Source of the DNA: Planctomycetota bacterium
Lineage (GTDB): Bacteria > Planctomycetota > Phycisphaerae > Sedimentisphaerales > Anaerobacaceae
Assembly: GCA_025459125.1 (NCBI GenBank)
Contig: JALORE010000024.1
Span: 1 to 57,748, forward strand
Length of the DNA: 57,748 bases
Direction: 5' to 3'
Part shown: one piece after another, positions 41,453-50,474 of the stretch
How the letters are laid out: every line of letters begins with the position of its first letter
How positions within the stretch are numbered: the stretch's first letter is position 1
Position numbers and translations under genes: made by a program
Notes under the pieces: generated by a model
Databases searched by the model: none
Seen by the model: the letters and a program-made list of their open reading frames with translations, nothing else
What the model was told of the DNA's origin: nothing

Positions 41453-43744
41453 TTGAATCCGGCACATGTGATACAGATCGCCGCGGAGCTGGCCCTGCGA
41501 CCGCCGCAGGTGCAGGCCGTGGCGGAGTTGTTCGAAGGCGGGGCGACGATCCCCTTCATCGCCCGCTACCGCAAAGAAGCCACCGGCAGCCTCGACGAGG
41601 TCGCCATTACGGATGTGCGAACGAGGCTCACCCAACTGGCGGAGCTGGACGCCCGCCGGGAGGCGATTCTCAATTCCCTCCAGGAGCGGGGTCTGCTCAC
41701 CGATGAGCTCAAGGCGCAGATCGAGCAGGCGCCAACGATGACCGTTCTGGAAGACCTCTACCTGCCCTACCGGCCCAAGCGGCGGACCCGCGCCACCGTG
41801 GCCCGCGAGAAGGGGTTGGAGCCGCTGGCCAAGCTGGTCCTGGCGCAGGACGCCGGGACCGATCCCGTCGCGGAGGCGGCCGCCTTCGTCGACACGGCCA
41901 AAAGCGTCGAATCGGTCGAGGCGGCCCTGGCCGGCGCCCGGGATATCATCGCGGAGTGGGTCAACGAAGACCAGACGGCGCGGACCCGCGTGCGCGAGCT
42001 GTTCCACCAGGACGGCGCCTTCCGGACCAAGGTCGTGACCGGCAAAGAAGCCGAAGGGTGCAAATTCGAAGACTACTTCGAGTGGGAAGAGCCGGTGGCC
42101 AAGGCGCCGTCGCACCGGATTCTGGCGATGCGCCGGGGCGCACGTGACGGGTTCCTGCGCCTGCAGGTGGCCGCGCCGGAGGACCAGGCGACGCGGATCG
42201 TGGAGGGCCTGTTCGTCAAAGGAGCGTCGGCGTGTGCTACGCAGGTGCGTGAGGCGGCGCTGGATGGGTACAAGCGACTCCTGGCTCCCTCGATGGAGAC
42301 GGAGATCCTCACGGAGACCAAGGAACGGGCCGACCAGGAGGCCATCCGGGTCTTCGCCGAGAACCTGCGCGAGCTGCTGCTGGCACCGCCGCTGGGGCGC
42401 AAGAACGTGCTGGCGATCGATCCCGGCTTCCGCACCGGCTGCAAGGTCGTCTGCCTGGATCGGCAGGGCCAGTTGAAACACTTTGACGTGGTCTACCTGC
42501 ACCAGGCCGAGAAGCCGGGAACGATGGAGGGAGCCAAGATCCTCGCTCTGTGCCAGCGATTCGAGATCGGCGCCATCGCCGTCGGCAACGGGACCGCCAG
42601 CCGCGAGACCGAGGACTTCCTCAAGAGCATCGGCCTGCCCCAGAGCATCCCGGTCGTGGTGGTCAACGAAAGCGGGGCCTCGGTCTACTCGGCCTCGGAG
42701 ACCGCCCGGGAGGAATTCCCCGACCAGGATGTGACGGTCCGCGGGGCCGTCTCCATCGGCCGCCGGCTGATGGACCCGCTGGCCGAGCTCGTGAAGATCG
42801 ATCCGAAGTCCATCGGCGTCGGCCAGTACCAGCATGATGTGGACCAGGGAATGCTCAGGCAAAGCCTCGACGACGTGGTCGTCAGTTGTGTCAACAGCGT
42901 CGGCGTCGAGGTCAACACCGCCAGCAAGCAACTGCTGCAATATGTCTCGGGTCTGGGGCCACAGTTGGCCCAGAACATCATCACCTACCGCAACGAACAC
43001 GGCCCCTTCCAGTCGCGGGCGGATCTGAAGGAAGTTCCGCGGCTCGGGGACAAGGCCTTCGAGCAGGCAGCGGGCTTCCTGCGCATCCAGGATGCCGCCC
43101 ACCCGCTCGACGCCAGCGCCGTCCATCCGGAGAGCTACCACGTCGTGGACGCCATGGCGACCAACGCCGGCTGCTCCGTGGCGGACCTGATGAAGAACGA
43201 CGATCTGCGCCGCAAGATCCGGCTCCAGGACTACGTCACAGAGACGGTCGGCCTGCCGACGCTCAACGACATCATGCAGGAGTTGGCCAAACCCGGGCGG
43301 GACCCGCGCCAGCAGTTCGAGGTCTTCAGCTTCGCGGAAGGCGTCCGAAAGATGGAAGACCTCAAGGAAGGCATGCGGGTGCCCGGCATCGTGACGAACG
43401 TCACGGCCTTCGGCGCCTTCGTCGATATCGGCGTGCACCAGGACGGTCTGGTGCACATCAGCCAACTGGCGGACCGCTATATCAAGGACCCCGCCGAGGT
43501 GGTCAAGGTGCACCAGAAGGTGATGGTCACGGTCCTCGGCGTGGACTTGGTCAAGAAGCGCATCAGCCTCTCGATGAAGGACCCGTCCAGGCCGGCCCCG
43601 GCGCCGCGTGCAAACGCCGGGACGCCGCAGCAGCGCGCGAAGCAGAAGCCGAAACCCGCGCAAAAGGCCAGTCCCGGTCCCCGCTCGGATCCCGCCCCGA
43701 AACCCGGCTCCGGCGTGAAGATCAACTGGACCGAACTGTGGTAG
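41453..43744 (+). CDS. tex: Tex-family RNA-binding transcription accessory protein
   Basis: 763 residues from TTG 41453, with AAGGAT six bases upstream; the longer frame from 41294 runs through a repeat. Domains in order: Tex N-terminal helical domain (VIQIAAELALRPPQVQAVAE, TIPFIARYRKEATGSLDEVA), a YqgF/RNase H-like domain (NVLAIDPGFRTGCKVVCLDR), helix-hairpin-helix units (YVSGLGPQLAQNIITYRNEH), and a C-terminal S1 RNA-binding domain (GMRVPGIVTNVTAFGAFVDI ... DGLVHISQLA). A basic/Pro/Ala-rich tail follows. Tex binds nucleic acids and RNA polymerase and is nearly universal in bacteria. Confidence 0.95.
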   Translation: MNPAHVIQIAAELALRPPQVQAVAELFEGGATIPFIARYRKEATGSLDEVAITDVRTRLTQLAELDARREAILNSLQERGLLTDELKAQIEQAPTMTVLEDLYLPYRPKRRTRATVAREKGLEPLAKLVLAQDAGTDPVAEAAAFVDTAKSVESVEAALAGARDIIAEWVNEDQTARTRVRELFHQDGAFRTKVVTGKEAEGCKFEDYFEWEEPVAKAPSHRILAMRRGARDGFLRLQVAAPEDQATRIVEGLFVKGASACATQVREAALDGYKRLLAPSMETEILTETKERADQEAIRVFAENLRELLLAPPLGRKNVLAIDPGFRTGCKVVCLDRQGQLKHFDVVYLHQAEKPGTMEGAKILALCQRFEIGAIAVGNGTASRETEDFLKSIGLPQSIPVVVVNESGASVYSASETAREEFPDQDVTVRGAVSIGRRLMDPLAELVKIDPKSIGVGQYQHDVDQGMLRQSLDDVVVSCVNSVGVEVNTASKQLLQYVSGLGPQLAQNIITYRNEHGPFQSRADLKEVPRLGDKAFEQAAGFLRIQDAAHPLDASAVHPESYHVVDAMATNAGCSVADLMKNDDLRRKIRLQDYVTETVGLPTLNDIMQELAKPGRDPRQQFEVFSFAEGVRKMEDLKEGMRVPGIVTNVTAFGAFVDIGVHQDGLVHISQLADRYIKDPAEVVKVHQKVMVTVLGVDLVKKRISLSMKDPSRPAPAPRANAGTPQQRAKQKPKPAQKASPGPRSDPAPKPGSGVKINWTELW

Positions 43745-43784
43745 ACGCCTCCCCTAGAATGACCGTCATGACGGAAACCACCCA

Positions 43785-43864
43785 CATGTCACTGTAAGCA
43801 AGGCGAAGCAATCTCGACGTCTTCGGTTGAGATTGCTTCGTCGCGGCGCTCCTCGCAATGACAT
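43785..43864. repeat. Palindromic repeat family D, copy 2
   Basis: The CATGTCACTG...GCGAAGCAATCTC arm pairs with GAGATTGCTTCG...CTCGCAATGACAT. It is preceded by the conserved GAAACCACCC edge and a 12-bp palindrome CCGTCATGACGG at 43763-43774. It lies between convergent stops at 43744 and 43903. Confidence 0.8.
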
Positions 43865-43902
43865 ACGGAAGCCCCTTCAGCCGGAGGGACCAGGCAGGGT
43901 TT

Positions 43903-44691
43903 TCACCACCAGAAGCAGGGATTGCCGGTGGCCTGCCAGAACCAGCGGTGGCGCATGTCGCTGAACTTGCGCCACTGGACGTGGCCGTCCACGAAGAGGA
44001 CATTGCTGCCGAGCGGGCTGGTGCCGCCTTTGAGATGGCTGGTCCGGTCGTAGACCTGCCAGCGGGTCCAGCAGCCGCCGGTGGCCCTGGTGAAGTCGGC
44101 CAGCTCACGATCCGAGCCCGTGCTGGCGGTGACATCGGCGATCAGCTCCACGTCCGCGGGAGCGGCGTGGGTCTTGACCACGGAGCGGACCCACTCCTTC
44201 TGGGATCCGCCCGCATTCATGGGCGGGTTCTTGCGGCCGGCGACGGTGTCGATGAACCAGAAATAGCCAAGGATGCGATGATAGTTCTTGCGCGTGGCGG
44301 TGTCCTGCGGTTCGGGCCGCTCAAACTCCTCGGGCGTCCCGGCCGGCAGGTTCTCGCCGTAACGCCAGTAAATGACGTTGTCCCGCTGGCGCCACGAGGG
44401 ACAATAGAAGATATGCCGGTCGAAGGCACCGGTTTTCAGGACGATATCCGTCGTCCAGTAGGAAACATCGAACAGCCAGCGGTCGATCTCGTTGAGGGGC
44501 AGCTTGCCGTCGTAGTCGTTGGCGTACAGGAACAGGCCCAGCCCGGTGTTCTTCTCGTTCTGGGCACAGATGGCGCGGCGGCCCTGCTCCCGGGCGGCAC
44601 TGAGCGCCGGCATCAGGATGCCCATCAACAGGGCAATCACGGCGATCACCACCAGCAACTCGATGAGGGTGAACCCTCTCCTGCCGTCCAT
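43903..44691 (-). CDS. Prepilin-like protein, H-X9-DG-type
   Basis: 262 residues from ATG 44691, with AGGGAG seven bases upstream; the longer frame to 44766 lacks a normal leader. Prepilin leader DGRRG, then [20 protein letters not shown] and a coiled N-terminal helix ([20 protein letters not shown]). The C-terminal block [20 protein letters not shown] is the 'VDGH' ending of planctomycetal single-gene prepilins. It is downstream of a second prepilin gene, 78 bases apart, so the pair may be an operon. Confidence 0.9.
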   Translation of the reverse strand: MDGRRGFTLIELLVVIAVIALLMGILMPALSAAREQGRRAICAQNEKNTGLGLFLYANDYDGKLPLNEIDRWLFDVSYWTTDIVLKTGAFDRHIFYCPSWRQRDNVIYWRYGENLPAGTPEEFERPEPQDTATRKNYHRILGYFWFIDTVAGRKNPPMNAGGSQKEWVRSVVKTHAAPADVELIADVTASTGSDRELADFTRATGGCWTRWQVYDRTSHLKGGTSPLGSNVLFVDGHVQWRKFSDMRHRWFWQATGNPCFWW

Positions 44692-44769
44692 CGCGATCTC
44701 CCTCTCTCTCGATCCCTGAGCCGAGCCGATGGCGATGCTCTCACACGACCAGACCGCGGGGTACACCGA

Positions 44770-45597
44770 TCAGAAGATGGGAGCCGGCTTGTCACCCGGC
44801 CAGCAGAGTTCCCACGTCGCGCGGGCATCGTAGTCCCACGCATTGACTTCCTCGACGTGCCCGTCGACAAACGAGGCGTTGGAGACGCCCTCATCCATCT
44901 TGGCGGCCGACACCTTGTGGAAGGTGGCAAAGCTGTCCGTGGAACGCTGGGGCACGGGACGCAAATTGGTGTCGTTGATGCCGGCGGCGTTGAGCCCGGG
45001 GGTCGACCAGGAATTCTCCTCGCCGAAGTAGAACGTCTGGGCCGGACGCTTGACCTGCGATTCCTTGCGCAGCGTCTCGCCGGCGATGCCAAGTTTGTAC
45101 TGCGCGGGCAACCCTGACATCTGAGACGCCGTCCAAGCATCGCCGTTGAGATAGGAGTTCATCGTATAGCTGAAATTCGGGCGATCGACGGGAATGGTCG
45201 CGCCATTGCAGCGGCCGCAGCTCCGCGTCTTGAGTACGATCTTGAAGGTGGGACACACGTGAATCGCCGGAAAGTCCTTCAAATAGGGCCAGCAATACCC
45301 CGCCATTTCGGGGTGCTGCGCAAGGTTCCTGCTCGGGTCGTGATAAGAACAGCCCGTGCCGCCGCCGCCGCTGGCGCTGTTATAGAGCCAATTGAACGAG
45401 CGCGGGAAGTTGCCGTTGTTGTCATCGGCATACATCCGCTGGACCACCGCGTAGTTCCGCAGGTTGGACCGGCAGGACATGAAGCGTGCCCCCTCCCGGA
45501 CCCTCTGCAAGCTCGGCATCAACACGGCCATCAAGATCGCAATAATGGAGATCACCACCAACAACTCGATCAGCGTGAATCCCCTTCGGCTTCTCAT
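44770..45597 (-). CDS. Prepilin-like protein, H-X9-DG-type
   Basis: 275 residues; AAAGGAG lies seven bases before ATG 45597. Leader RSRRG, then [20 protein letters not shown]. The globular part has a CRSNLRNYAVVQRMYADDNN motif and cysteines (CPTFKIV, SCGRCNG) that may bind a metal or form disulfides. The C-terminus reads NASFVDGHVEEVNAWDY. It lies directly upstream of another prepilin gene on the same strand. It would need the prepilin peptidase and pseudopilus machinery, which is not in this window. Confidence 0.9.
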   Translation of the reverse strand: MRSRRGFTLIELLVVISIIAILMAVLMPSLQRVREGARFMSCRSNLRNYAVVQRMYADDNNGNFPRSFNWLYNSASGGGGTGCSYHDPSRNLAQHPEMAGYCWPYLKDFPAIHVCPTFKIVLKTRSCGRCNGATIPVDRPNFSYTMNSYLNGDAWTASQMSGLPAQYKLGIAGETLRKESQVKRPAQTFYFGEENSWSTPGLNAAGINDTNLRPVPQRSTDSFATFHKVSAAKMDEGVSNASFVDGHVEEVNAWDYDARATWELCWPGDKPAPIF

Positions 45598-45790
45598 AAG
45601 ATCGCTCCTTTATCTGCCCCAAGTCCTCACATACGGACATCACCCGTCACTCGGATTTTGCACGGGACGCCATCCGATAATACTACTACGAAGGGCGCGA
45701 AAATGCAAGAGTCCCAGGCTCTTTTTGGCGAAAATGCCTGCTTCGCGATCCCACGCGGGCCCGTCTCACGCACCAAGGACCCGGGAAAGC

Positions 45791-47206
45791 TCAATACTCC
45801 CGATTCCTGAGAATGCCCGGCTGCGGAGTAGGATATCTACCCTCGGGCCCGGCCGGCAACGGGGCCAGGGAATCCAGCGTCAGCTTGTCCACGTCAGGAG
45901 CAAATTCCTGCTCGCTGTTGAGCATTTCGTCATAGGTCACAACCTGTCCCGTATGCACCGCCCGGCGGGCCATGGCGGTGACGAGACTGGCTTCGGCGCC
46001 CCGTTTGGCCTCATTAAAGGGCTTGTCGTGGCGGATAGCGTCGATCAGCTCATCCCATTCGAGTTGGTACGGGTTCGGTTCCGGCTGCGGGAACGCCCAG
46101 AGGAGGTTCTCCTTGGCGAAAGTCTGTCCCCGGTAGAGGCGGCATTTGCCCGGCGTATGCATGAAGGTCGAGATCACGGCGGAACCCTTCGTGCCATGCG
46201 CATAGCTGGCGAATTCCTCGTGACAGCCCGGCATGTGGCGATTGCGGAGGAAGAGCTTGGCACCATCGGCGAAGGTGTACTCCACGTCATAATGGTCGAA
46301 ATTCTGGTCCACCGCGGGGCCGCGATAGCACCGCGCACCGGAACCCTGGGCCTGGATCGGCCAGGCATCCTTCATCCAGCAGCATTCGTCCACGTTGTGC
46401 GCGACCACATCCTGGAACAGCCCGCCACTGGCCCAGAAGAAGCCCAGGTAGTTGCGGACCTGCCAGAGCAACTCGCTGATATTGCCCTGCCGCGGCCCGG
46501 TGAATCCCGCCGGCCCTTGCTGGCGGTAGGTCCGCATCATGAGGATCTCGCCCATCTCGCCCGACTTGATGCGGTCGTAAAGGGCCCAGCGGGCCCGGCA
46601 GTGGCGGCACATCAGCCCGACACCCACTTTGAGGTTCTTCTGCACCGATTCCTGGGCAAGCTGGAGCATCTTGCGGGTCGTGGGCCCATCCACCGTGACC
46701 GGTTTTTCCATGAAGACGTTGATCCCCTTCCGAATGGCGTGACGAAAATGCACCCAGCGGAAGGCGACCGGCGTGGCCAGGATCACCACGTCGCCCGGTC
46801 CCAGACAATCCATTGCCTTCTGATAGGCATCGAAGCCGAGGAAACGCCGCTCCGGCGGCACTTCGATCTGGCTGGCCTGATACCCCATGACCCAGGTGTC
46901 GGCCGACCCGCTGGTCCGCGGCGAGCTGGCGGCCTCGATCAGGCCGTCGTAACTGCGCCGCAGACGGTCCTCGAAGACATCGGCCATCGCCACCAGCTTG
47001 ATCGGCCCGCTCTTGGTGGCCAGAGCGTTGGCCGTCGCACCGGAACCCCGGCCACCGCAACCAACCAGCGCGACTCGGATCGTGTTGTCTTCGCCGGCAT
47101 AGGCGCGGGGCGTGACCGCCGCCAGCCATGCCGAGCCGGCGGCGACTCGGCCGGTACCGGCCAGAAAGGCGCGACGTGATGTGCTTTTCCCTGCTTCAGT
47201 ACTCAT
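45791..47206 (-). CDS. Tat-exported Gfo/Idh/MocA-family oxidoreductase
   Basis: 471 residues. Tat signal TSRRAFLAGTGRVAAGSAWL (9-28). Rossmann fold IRVALVGCGGRGSGAT, then the family marker EKPVTVDGPTTRKMLQL. The C-terminal alpha/beta domain has WASGGLFQDVVAHNVDECCW, matching the usual Gfo/Idh catalytic region (GGG.. D..H). These enzymes oxidise sugars with a tightly bound NAD(P), which is co-exported through Tat in known periplasmic members such as glucose-fructose oxidoreductase. The gene follows a Tat-exported TIM-barrel isomerase gene by 58 bases and is probably in the same operon. Confidence 0.92.
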   Translation of the reverse strand: MSTEAGKSTSRRAFLAGTGRVAAGSAWLAAVTPRAYAGEDNTIRVALVGCGGRGSGATANALATKSGPIKLVAMADVFEDRLRRSYDGLIEAASSPRTSGSADTWVMGYQASQIEVPPERRFLGFDAYQKAMDCLGPGDVVILATPVAFRWVHFRHAIRKGINVFMEKPVTVDGPTTRKMLQLAQESVQKNLKVGVGLMCRHCRARWALYDRIKSGEMGEILMMRTYRQQGPAGFTGPRQGNISELLWQVRNYLGFFWASGGLFQDVVAHNVDECCWMKDAWPIQAQGSGARCYRGPAVDQNFDHYDVEYTFADGAKLFLRNRHMPGCHEEFASYAHGTKGSAVISTFMHTPGKCRLYRGQTFAKENLLWAFPQPEPNPYQLEWDELIDAIRHDKPFNEAKRGAEASLVTAMARRAVHTGQVVTYDEMLNSEQEFAPDVDKLTLDSLAPLPAGPEGRYPTPQPGILRNREY

Positions 47207-47264
47207 GGCTTGTCGTCCCCTGCGTGTAGCCCGTCTCCCGTGGATCAGCCAACCCGTGTTCCTG

Positions 47265-48128
47265 TTACACCTTAAGATCCCGCAGATAGGGATAGCTCGC
47301 TTTCAGCGCGTCCAGGTTCATTTCGACGAAGTAGTTCTCGACCCCACCGGTCTTGGCGGCGGCGAAAAGTCCTTTCCAATCGACGACGCCCGAACCCACT
47401 GGCACCGGCTTCTTCTCGGTGGACGACCAGTCCGCCAGATGGAGCGAACTGAACCGGCCGGAATACTTTTTGAGATAGGTGGCAGCCTGATAACCGAGAC
47501 TGATGACCGCGACCTGGAACTGCATCTTGACCAGCTTCGGGTCGAATTCGCTCATCAGCTTGTCGTAGATGAGCACGCCGTCGATCTCTTGAAACTCGAA
47601 GTTGTGGTTGTGAAACCCGAGCTGAAGCCCCTCTTTCCGGGTCCGCTCGCCGATCCTGTTCAGTTCCCCCGCCGCCTTCATCCACTCGGCCATGGTAGCG
47701 TCCCGCCGCAGGCCGAAGGTCGAGACGACCAGGTGCTTGAGTCCGAGCTCTTTCGCGTAGGCTATCCGGTCGTCGAGGTTCTCCTTGAGCTCCCGGAACT
47801 GGTAGTGACTGCTCTCGCAGCGCAAGCCCGCGTTCTCGATCGCCTGGCGGACCTGGGTCGCCTTCAGCTTCATCAGCGGGCCAAAGCCCGACTTCTCGTA
47901 GCCAGGCGGCGAGCACAACTCAATCGTGCGGTACCCGATCGCCGCCAGTTGCCGGAGCGTGCCCTCGAAACCCTGGGCGATCATCTCGCGAACGGGATAG
48001 AGCTGGCATCCGATGGGCAGCCCGAGCGGCGCCGCCCCAATCTGTACAGCCGCCGGGCCCAGACAGGTGGCCCCCGCGGCAACCACCGCACTCGTGCCAA
48101 GAAATTGTCGTCGAGACATTGCGGCCAT
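47265..48128 (-). CDS. Tat-exported TIM-barrel sugar isomerase/epimerase-like protein
   Basis: 287 residues from ATG 48128, with GGGAGG eight bases upstream. Tat signal SRRQFLGTSAVVAAGATCLG. AP-endonuclease-2/xylose-isomerase-like barrel: YPVREMIAQGFEGTLRQLAA, YRTIELCSP, LGFHNHNFEF (His/metal ligands), MQFQVAVISLGYQAATYLKK, FSSLHLADWS and VGSGVVDWKGLFAAAKTGGV. Exported members of this fold isomerise or split 3-keto sugars made by Gfo/Idh partners. It is upstream of such an oxidoreductase gene, which supports this role. Confidence 0.9.
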   Translation of the reverse strand: MAAMSRRQFLGTSAVVAAGATCLGPAAVQIGAAPLGLPIGCQLYPVREMIAQGFEGTLRQLAAIGYRTIELCSPPGYEKSGFGPLMKLKATQVRQAIENAGLRCESSHYQFRELKENLDDRIAYAKELGLKHLVVSTFGLRRDATMAEWMKAAGELNRIGERTRKEGLQLGFHNHNFEFQEIDGVLIYDKLMSEFDPKLVKMQFQVAVISLGYQAATYLKKYSGRFSSLHLADWSSTEKKPVPVGSGVVDWKGLFAAAKTGGVENYFVEMNLDALKASYPYLRDLKV

Positions 48129-48295
48129 GGACTTGTCCTCCCAAATCTTCCGATATTTGCGCGACGCAGATGAACGGGCCTCCGTACGATATGCCGATCC
48201 AGTCCTTGTGTCAAGAACCGCCAGGAAAGGGTAGCACACAGGCGAGGCTGCGGGCACGGAATCCACGCGCAGGCGCGATTGCCTGGGTCCCGCAG

Positions 48296-48369
48296 TGCGC
48301 CTGGACGGGCTCGAACCGCCAACCGTTGGTTCCGTAGACCAAAGCTCTATCCAATTGAGCTACAGGCGC
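48296..48369 (-). tRNA. tRNA-Arg (anticodon ACG)
   Basis: The reverse strand folds into a complete cloverleaf: acceptor GCGCCTG/CAGGCGC with discriminator A; D arm GCTC/GAGC; anticodon stem TTGGT/ACCAA with loop CTACGGA, so anticodon ACG (read as ICG); five-base variable region CGGTT; T arm GGCGG-TTCGAGC-CCGTC with one G-T pair. CCA is not encoded. Confidence 0.95.
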
Positions 48370-48633
48370 GAACGCTGACCGGAGTGTAATCGCTCCGGCC
48401 AGTGGCTGTCAACCCTCAACCCTCGCGAGAATTCTCCCCCGAGGCGCGTGCCGACCGCCCCGACCTCAAAAACGGATTTTCCGTAAACTCTGCTACAACC
48501 GGACTTTCCGGTGCGTCCGAAAAAATCTTATCAGTTTTTTGGAAATCGCGTTATACGCGGGCCGCGTTCGGGCACTTATCCGTGAAAACAACGATAAACC
48601 CGCATCCAAGAAAGAAGGTAAGGTGGTGATAAG
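48370..48633. other. AT-richer stretch between tRNA-Arg and a small frame
   Basis: No gene. This is the least GC-rich part of the window (runs such as AAAAAACTT and GAAAACAACGATAAAC around 48470-48600), so it probably holds promoters for the tRNA (leftward) or for the small frame at 48634 (rightward). No clear -10/-35 pair was fixed. Confidence 0.45.
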
Positions 48634-48876
48634 ATGGTTCGAGGAAACGCCAACATGACGCGCTCGCCGGCAGAAAGGTCGAAGAAGGCTGCCGTCCCCG
48701 CTTCGGCACGAAGCTGCAGCCGTCCGAGCCCTGCCGGGCGTGTCATGCTGCCGTCACGGACCATCTGGAGGGATCCGGCTTCACCCAGACAGAATAGACC
48801 TTTCCACTTAACCCAGGAGCAACCCAGGTCAAGCTTTGAGCCGCAAAGCACACTCACACCGCTATCGACATCCTGA
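48634..48876 (+). CDS. Possible small basic protein or leader of a small RNA
   Basis: 80 codons from ATG 48634. A very strong ribosome site AAGGTGGTGAT (48620-48630) lies four bases upstream, and an intrinsic terminator follows at 48911-48950, so a short transcript is likely. The product is Ser/Arg/Pro-rich (MTRSPAERSKKAAVPASARS) with no fold or motif I recognise, and the C-terminal half looks unstructured. The stop codon lies in the loop of a 7-bp hairpin (48861-48883). It may equally be a non-coding RNA or a decayed gene. Confidence 0.35.
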   Translation: MVRGNANMTRSPAERSKKAAVPASARSCSRPSPAGRVMLPSRTIWRDPASPRQNRPFHLTQEQPRSSFEPQSTLTPLSTS

Positions 48877-48910
48877 CGATAGCAGCTCTCTATCACCTGC
48901 CTCCACCAAG

Positions 48911-48950
48911 CACCCGGCCCCGCCCACCCGAGCGGGGCTGGGTGTTTCTG
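48911..48950 (+). terminator. Intrinsic terminator-like hairpin
   Basis: CACCCGGCCCCGC (48911-48923) pairs with GCGGGGCTGGGTG (48932-48944), a 13-bp stem with one G-T pair, followed by TTTCT. It suits a rightward transcript ending after 48876, and could also block read-through from the leftward gene whose stop is at 48969. Confidence 0.6.
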
Positions 48951-48968
48951 GACAAAAGAGGCGCGGGC

Positions 48969-50093
48969 TCAGTTCTCCGCCGGCTTGTTCTCAGAGTCAG
49001 CCCCCGCGTCGCTCCCAACAACGAAACGCACCGGCAGTCCCTTTTCCGGGCCGATGAGAAAGTTGCTCGCGGTATACGACAGTTGGACCGGCTTGCCGCC
49101 GGCGCTCGTGTTGATGCTCACCCGCACCGACGTCTGAGGCGGCAGATTCAACTCCCGCGGCCCGAGCTTGCCCGCCTGCTTGAGCTCGAGGGGCAGATCG
49201 GAGTCGTTGCGGAGCGTGAACCGGACCACCTTGGCCTCGCGCCGAACATCCGTGCTCCGGATGGCGGCCTTGCACAGCGCCTCGAGGTACTCCTGGCGTC
49301 CCAGGACCTTGTTCTCGAACCAGATCGCCGTACGGCCGGCAACAAGAGCGTCTCTGATGGCCGGGACAGTCTTCTCTTTGACAAACACGAACGTCATCGG
49401 CCGATGCAACTCCGACGTCGTTTTGTCCAGAGGGGATGGCCCATGCATGTCGGAATTCGCCAGAAACGTCAGGCCTTTCTCCAGGGCCCACTCGTGCCCT
49501 TCCGGATAGTACGACTGGCCGTTGACGACCTCGATACCCCGCAGGTACTTCTTCTCGTAGATCGTCGTGTGAATCTCGAACCAGCCCTTGTGCTCGGGCT
49601 TCCAACCGGGGTGATTCCACCAAATGAAGGCCCCCTGGCGGTCGGCGGCGGCCATGGCTTCGACCAGGTCCTTGGTGTCGAGCGGGTTGATGTCGTCCAC
49701 GAACAGGGCGTTGAAATGTCCCGGCGGCGTGTCCCGCGTGAATTCGGCGGCTTTGACCAGCAGGATGCCCCGCTCCCTGGCCCGCGGCAGCGCGATTTCG
49801 TACGGACGATTGTGGTTGGTCGGAATGTCCTGCTTGTGCGGCTGGTACTCGATGTGGTCCGTGATGGCGATCGCGTCGAGACCCTCCCGCCACGCTTCGT
49901 CCACGCGGACCGTGGGCCAGACCTGGCCATCCGAAAAGACCGTGTGCAGATGGAAGTCGCACTTGAGTGTCGTGTAGCCCAGGATGTCCGGGATGCGAAG
50001 GTCCTGGCGCGCCTGGGCGAAGATGACAGATGTCGGCAGCAGGACGGTGAGAATCCCCAGCACGGCCAGCACGGATCGGAGCGTTCTGTTCAT
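48969..50093 (-). CDS. Exported PHP-domain metal-dependent phosphoesterase-like protein
   Basis: 374 residues; AAAGGA lies seven bases before ATG 50093. Signal peptide 1-27 (LAVLGILTVLLPTSVIFAQA). PHP motifs: CDFHLHTVFSDG (motif 1 HxH), AITDHIEY (motif 2), ILLVKAAEF (glutamate-type ligand), WWNHPGWK and SDMHG, together the normal trinuclear metal set. A beta-sandwich-like tail (VRFTLRNDSDLPLELKQAGK) follows. Family members hydrolyse phosphate esters or, in exported planctomycetal paralogues, unknown substrates. It stands alone on this strand. Confidence 0.88.
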   Translation of the reverse strand: MNRTLRSVLAVLGILTVLLPTSVIFAQARQDLRIPDILGYTTLKCDFHLHTVFSDGQVWPTVRVDEAWREGLDAIAITDHIEYQPHKQDIPTNHNRPYEIALPRARERGILLVKAAEFTRDTPPGHFNALFVDDINPLDTKDLVEAMAAADRQGAFIWWNHPGWKPEHKGWFEIHTTIYEKKYLRGIEVVNGQSYYPEGHEWALEKGLTFLANSDMHGPSPLDKTTSELHRPMTFVFVKEKTVPAIRDALVAGRTAIWFENKVLGRQEYLEALCKAAIRSTDVRREAKVVRFTLRNDSDLPLELKQAGKLGPRELNLPPQTSVRVSINTSAGGKPVQLSYTASNFLIGPEKGLPVRFVVGSDAGADSENKPAEN

Positions 50094-50474
50094 ACACAGG
50101 TCCTTTCTTCAAAACCACATCCACTTGCAGTTATCGAGGGCCGATCGGCCTCGGCCACCATAGCATGTCCGGTGCCCAATCACAACGCCATCTTGCCGTG
50201 ACTTTTTTCCTGGCATCCTTGACGCGCTGCCGCGCGGGCGATATCGTAACTCTCCGAATTGTCGCGGCAGGGGACCAGAAAAGGGCCAGTGCCGCCCGCG
50301 AATGGACCGTTGGGCCGGCACACGTGGTAACGACCACGACCACGTCCCCGCCCCGGTTGGCATAGGATGGCTCAATCATGCGGTCACCGCCGTGGCGGCC
50401 GTGACCGTCGGCAGGCAGGGATGGATTCCGTGGATCACGAAGGCAGGGATGGGGTCGATCCGATCTTCCTGGAG
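50094..50474. other. Divergent gene-free region
   Basis: 381 bases between the divergent PHP and FHA genes. The FHA frame is open upstream to 50367, but that part is poorly conserved-looking. No repeat family member or strong promoter was recognised. Confidence 0.4.

Noticed and set aside
41117..43663. 848-codon leftward open frame
   Set aside because: Antisense to tex, which has clear domains; the frame has none.
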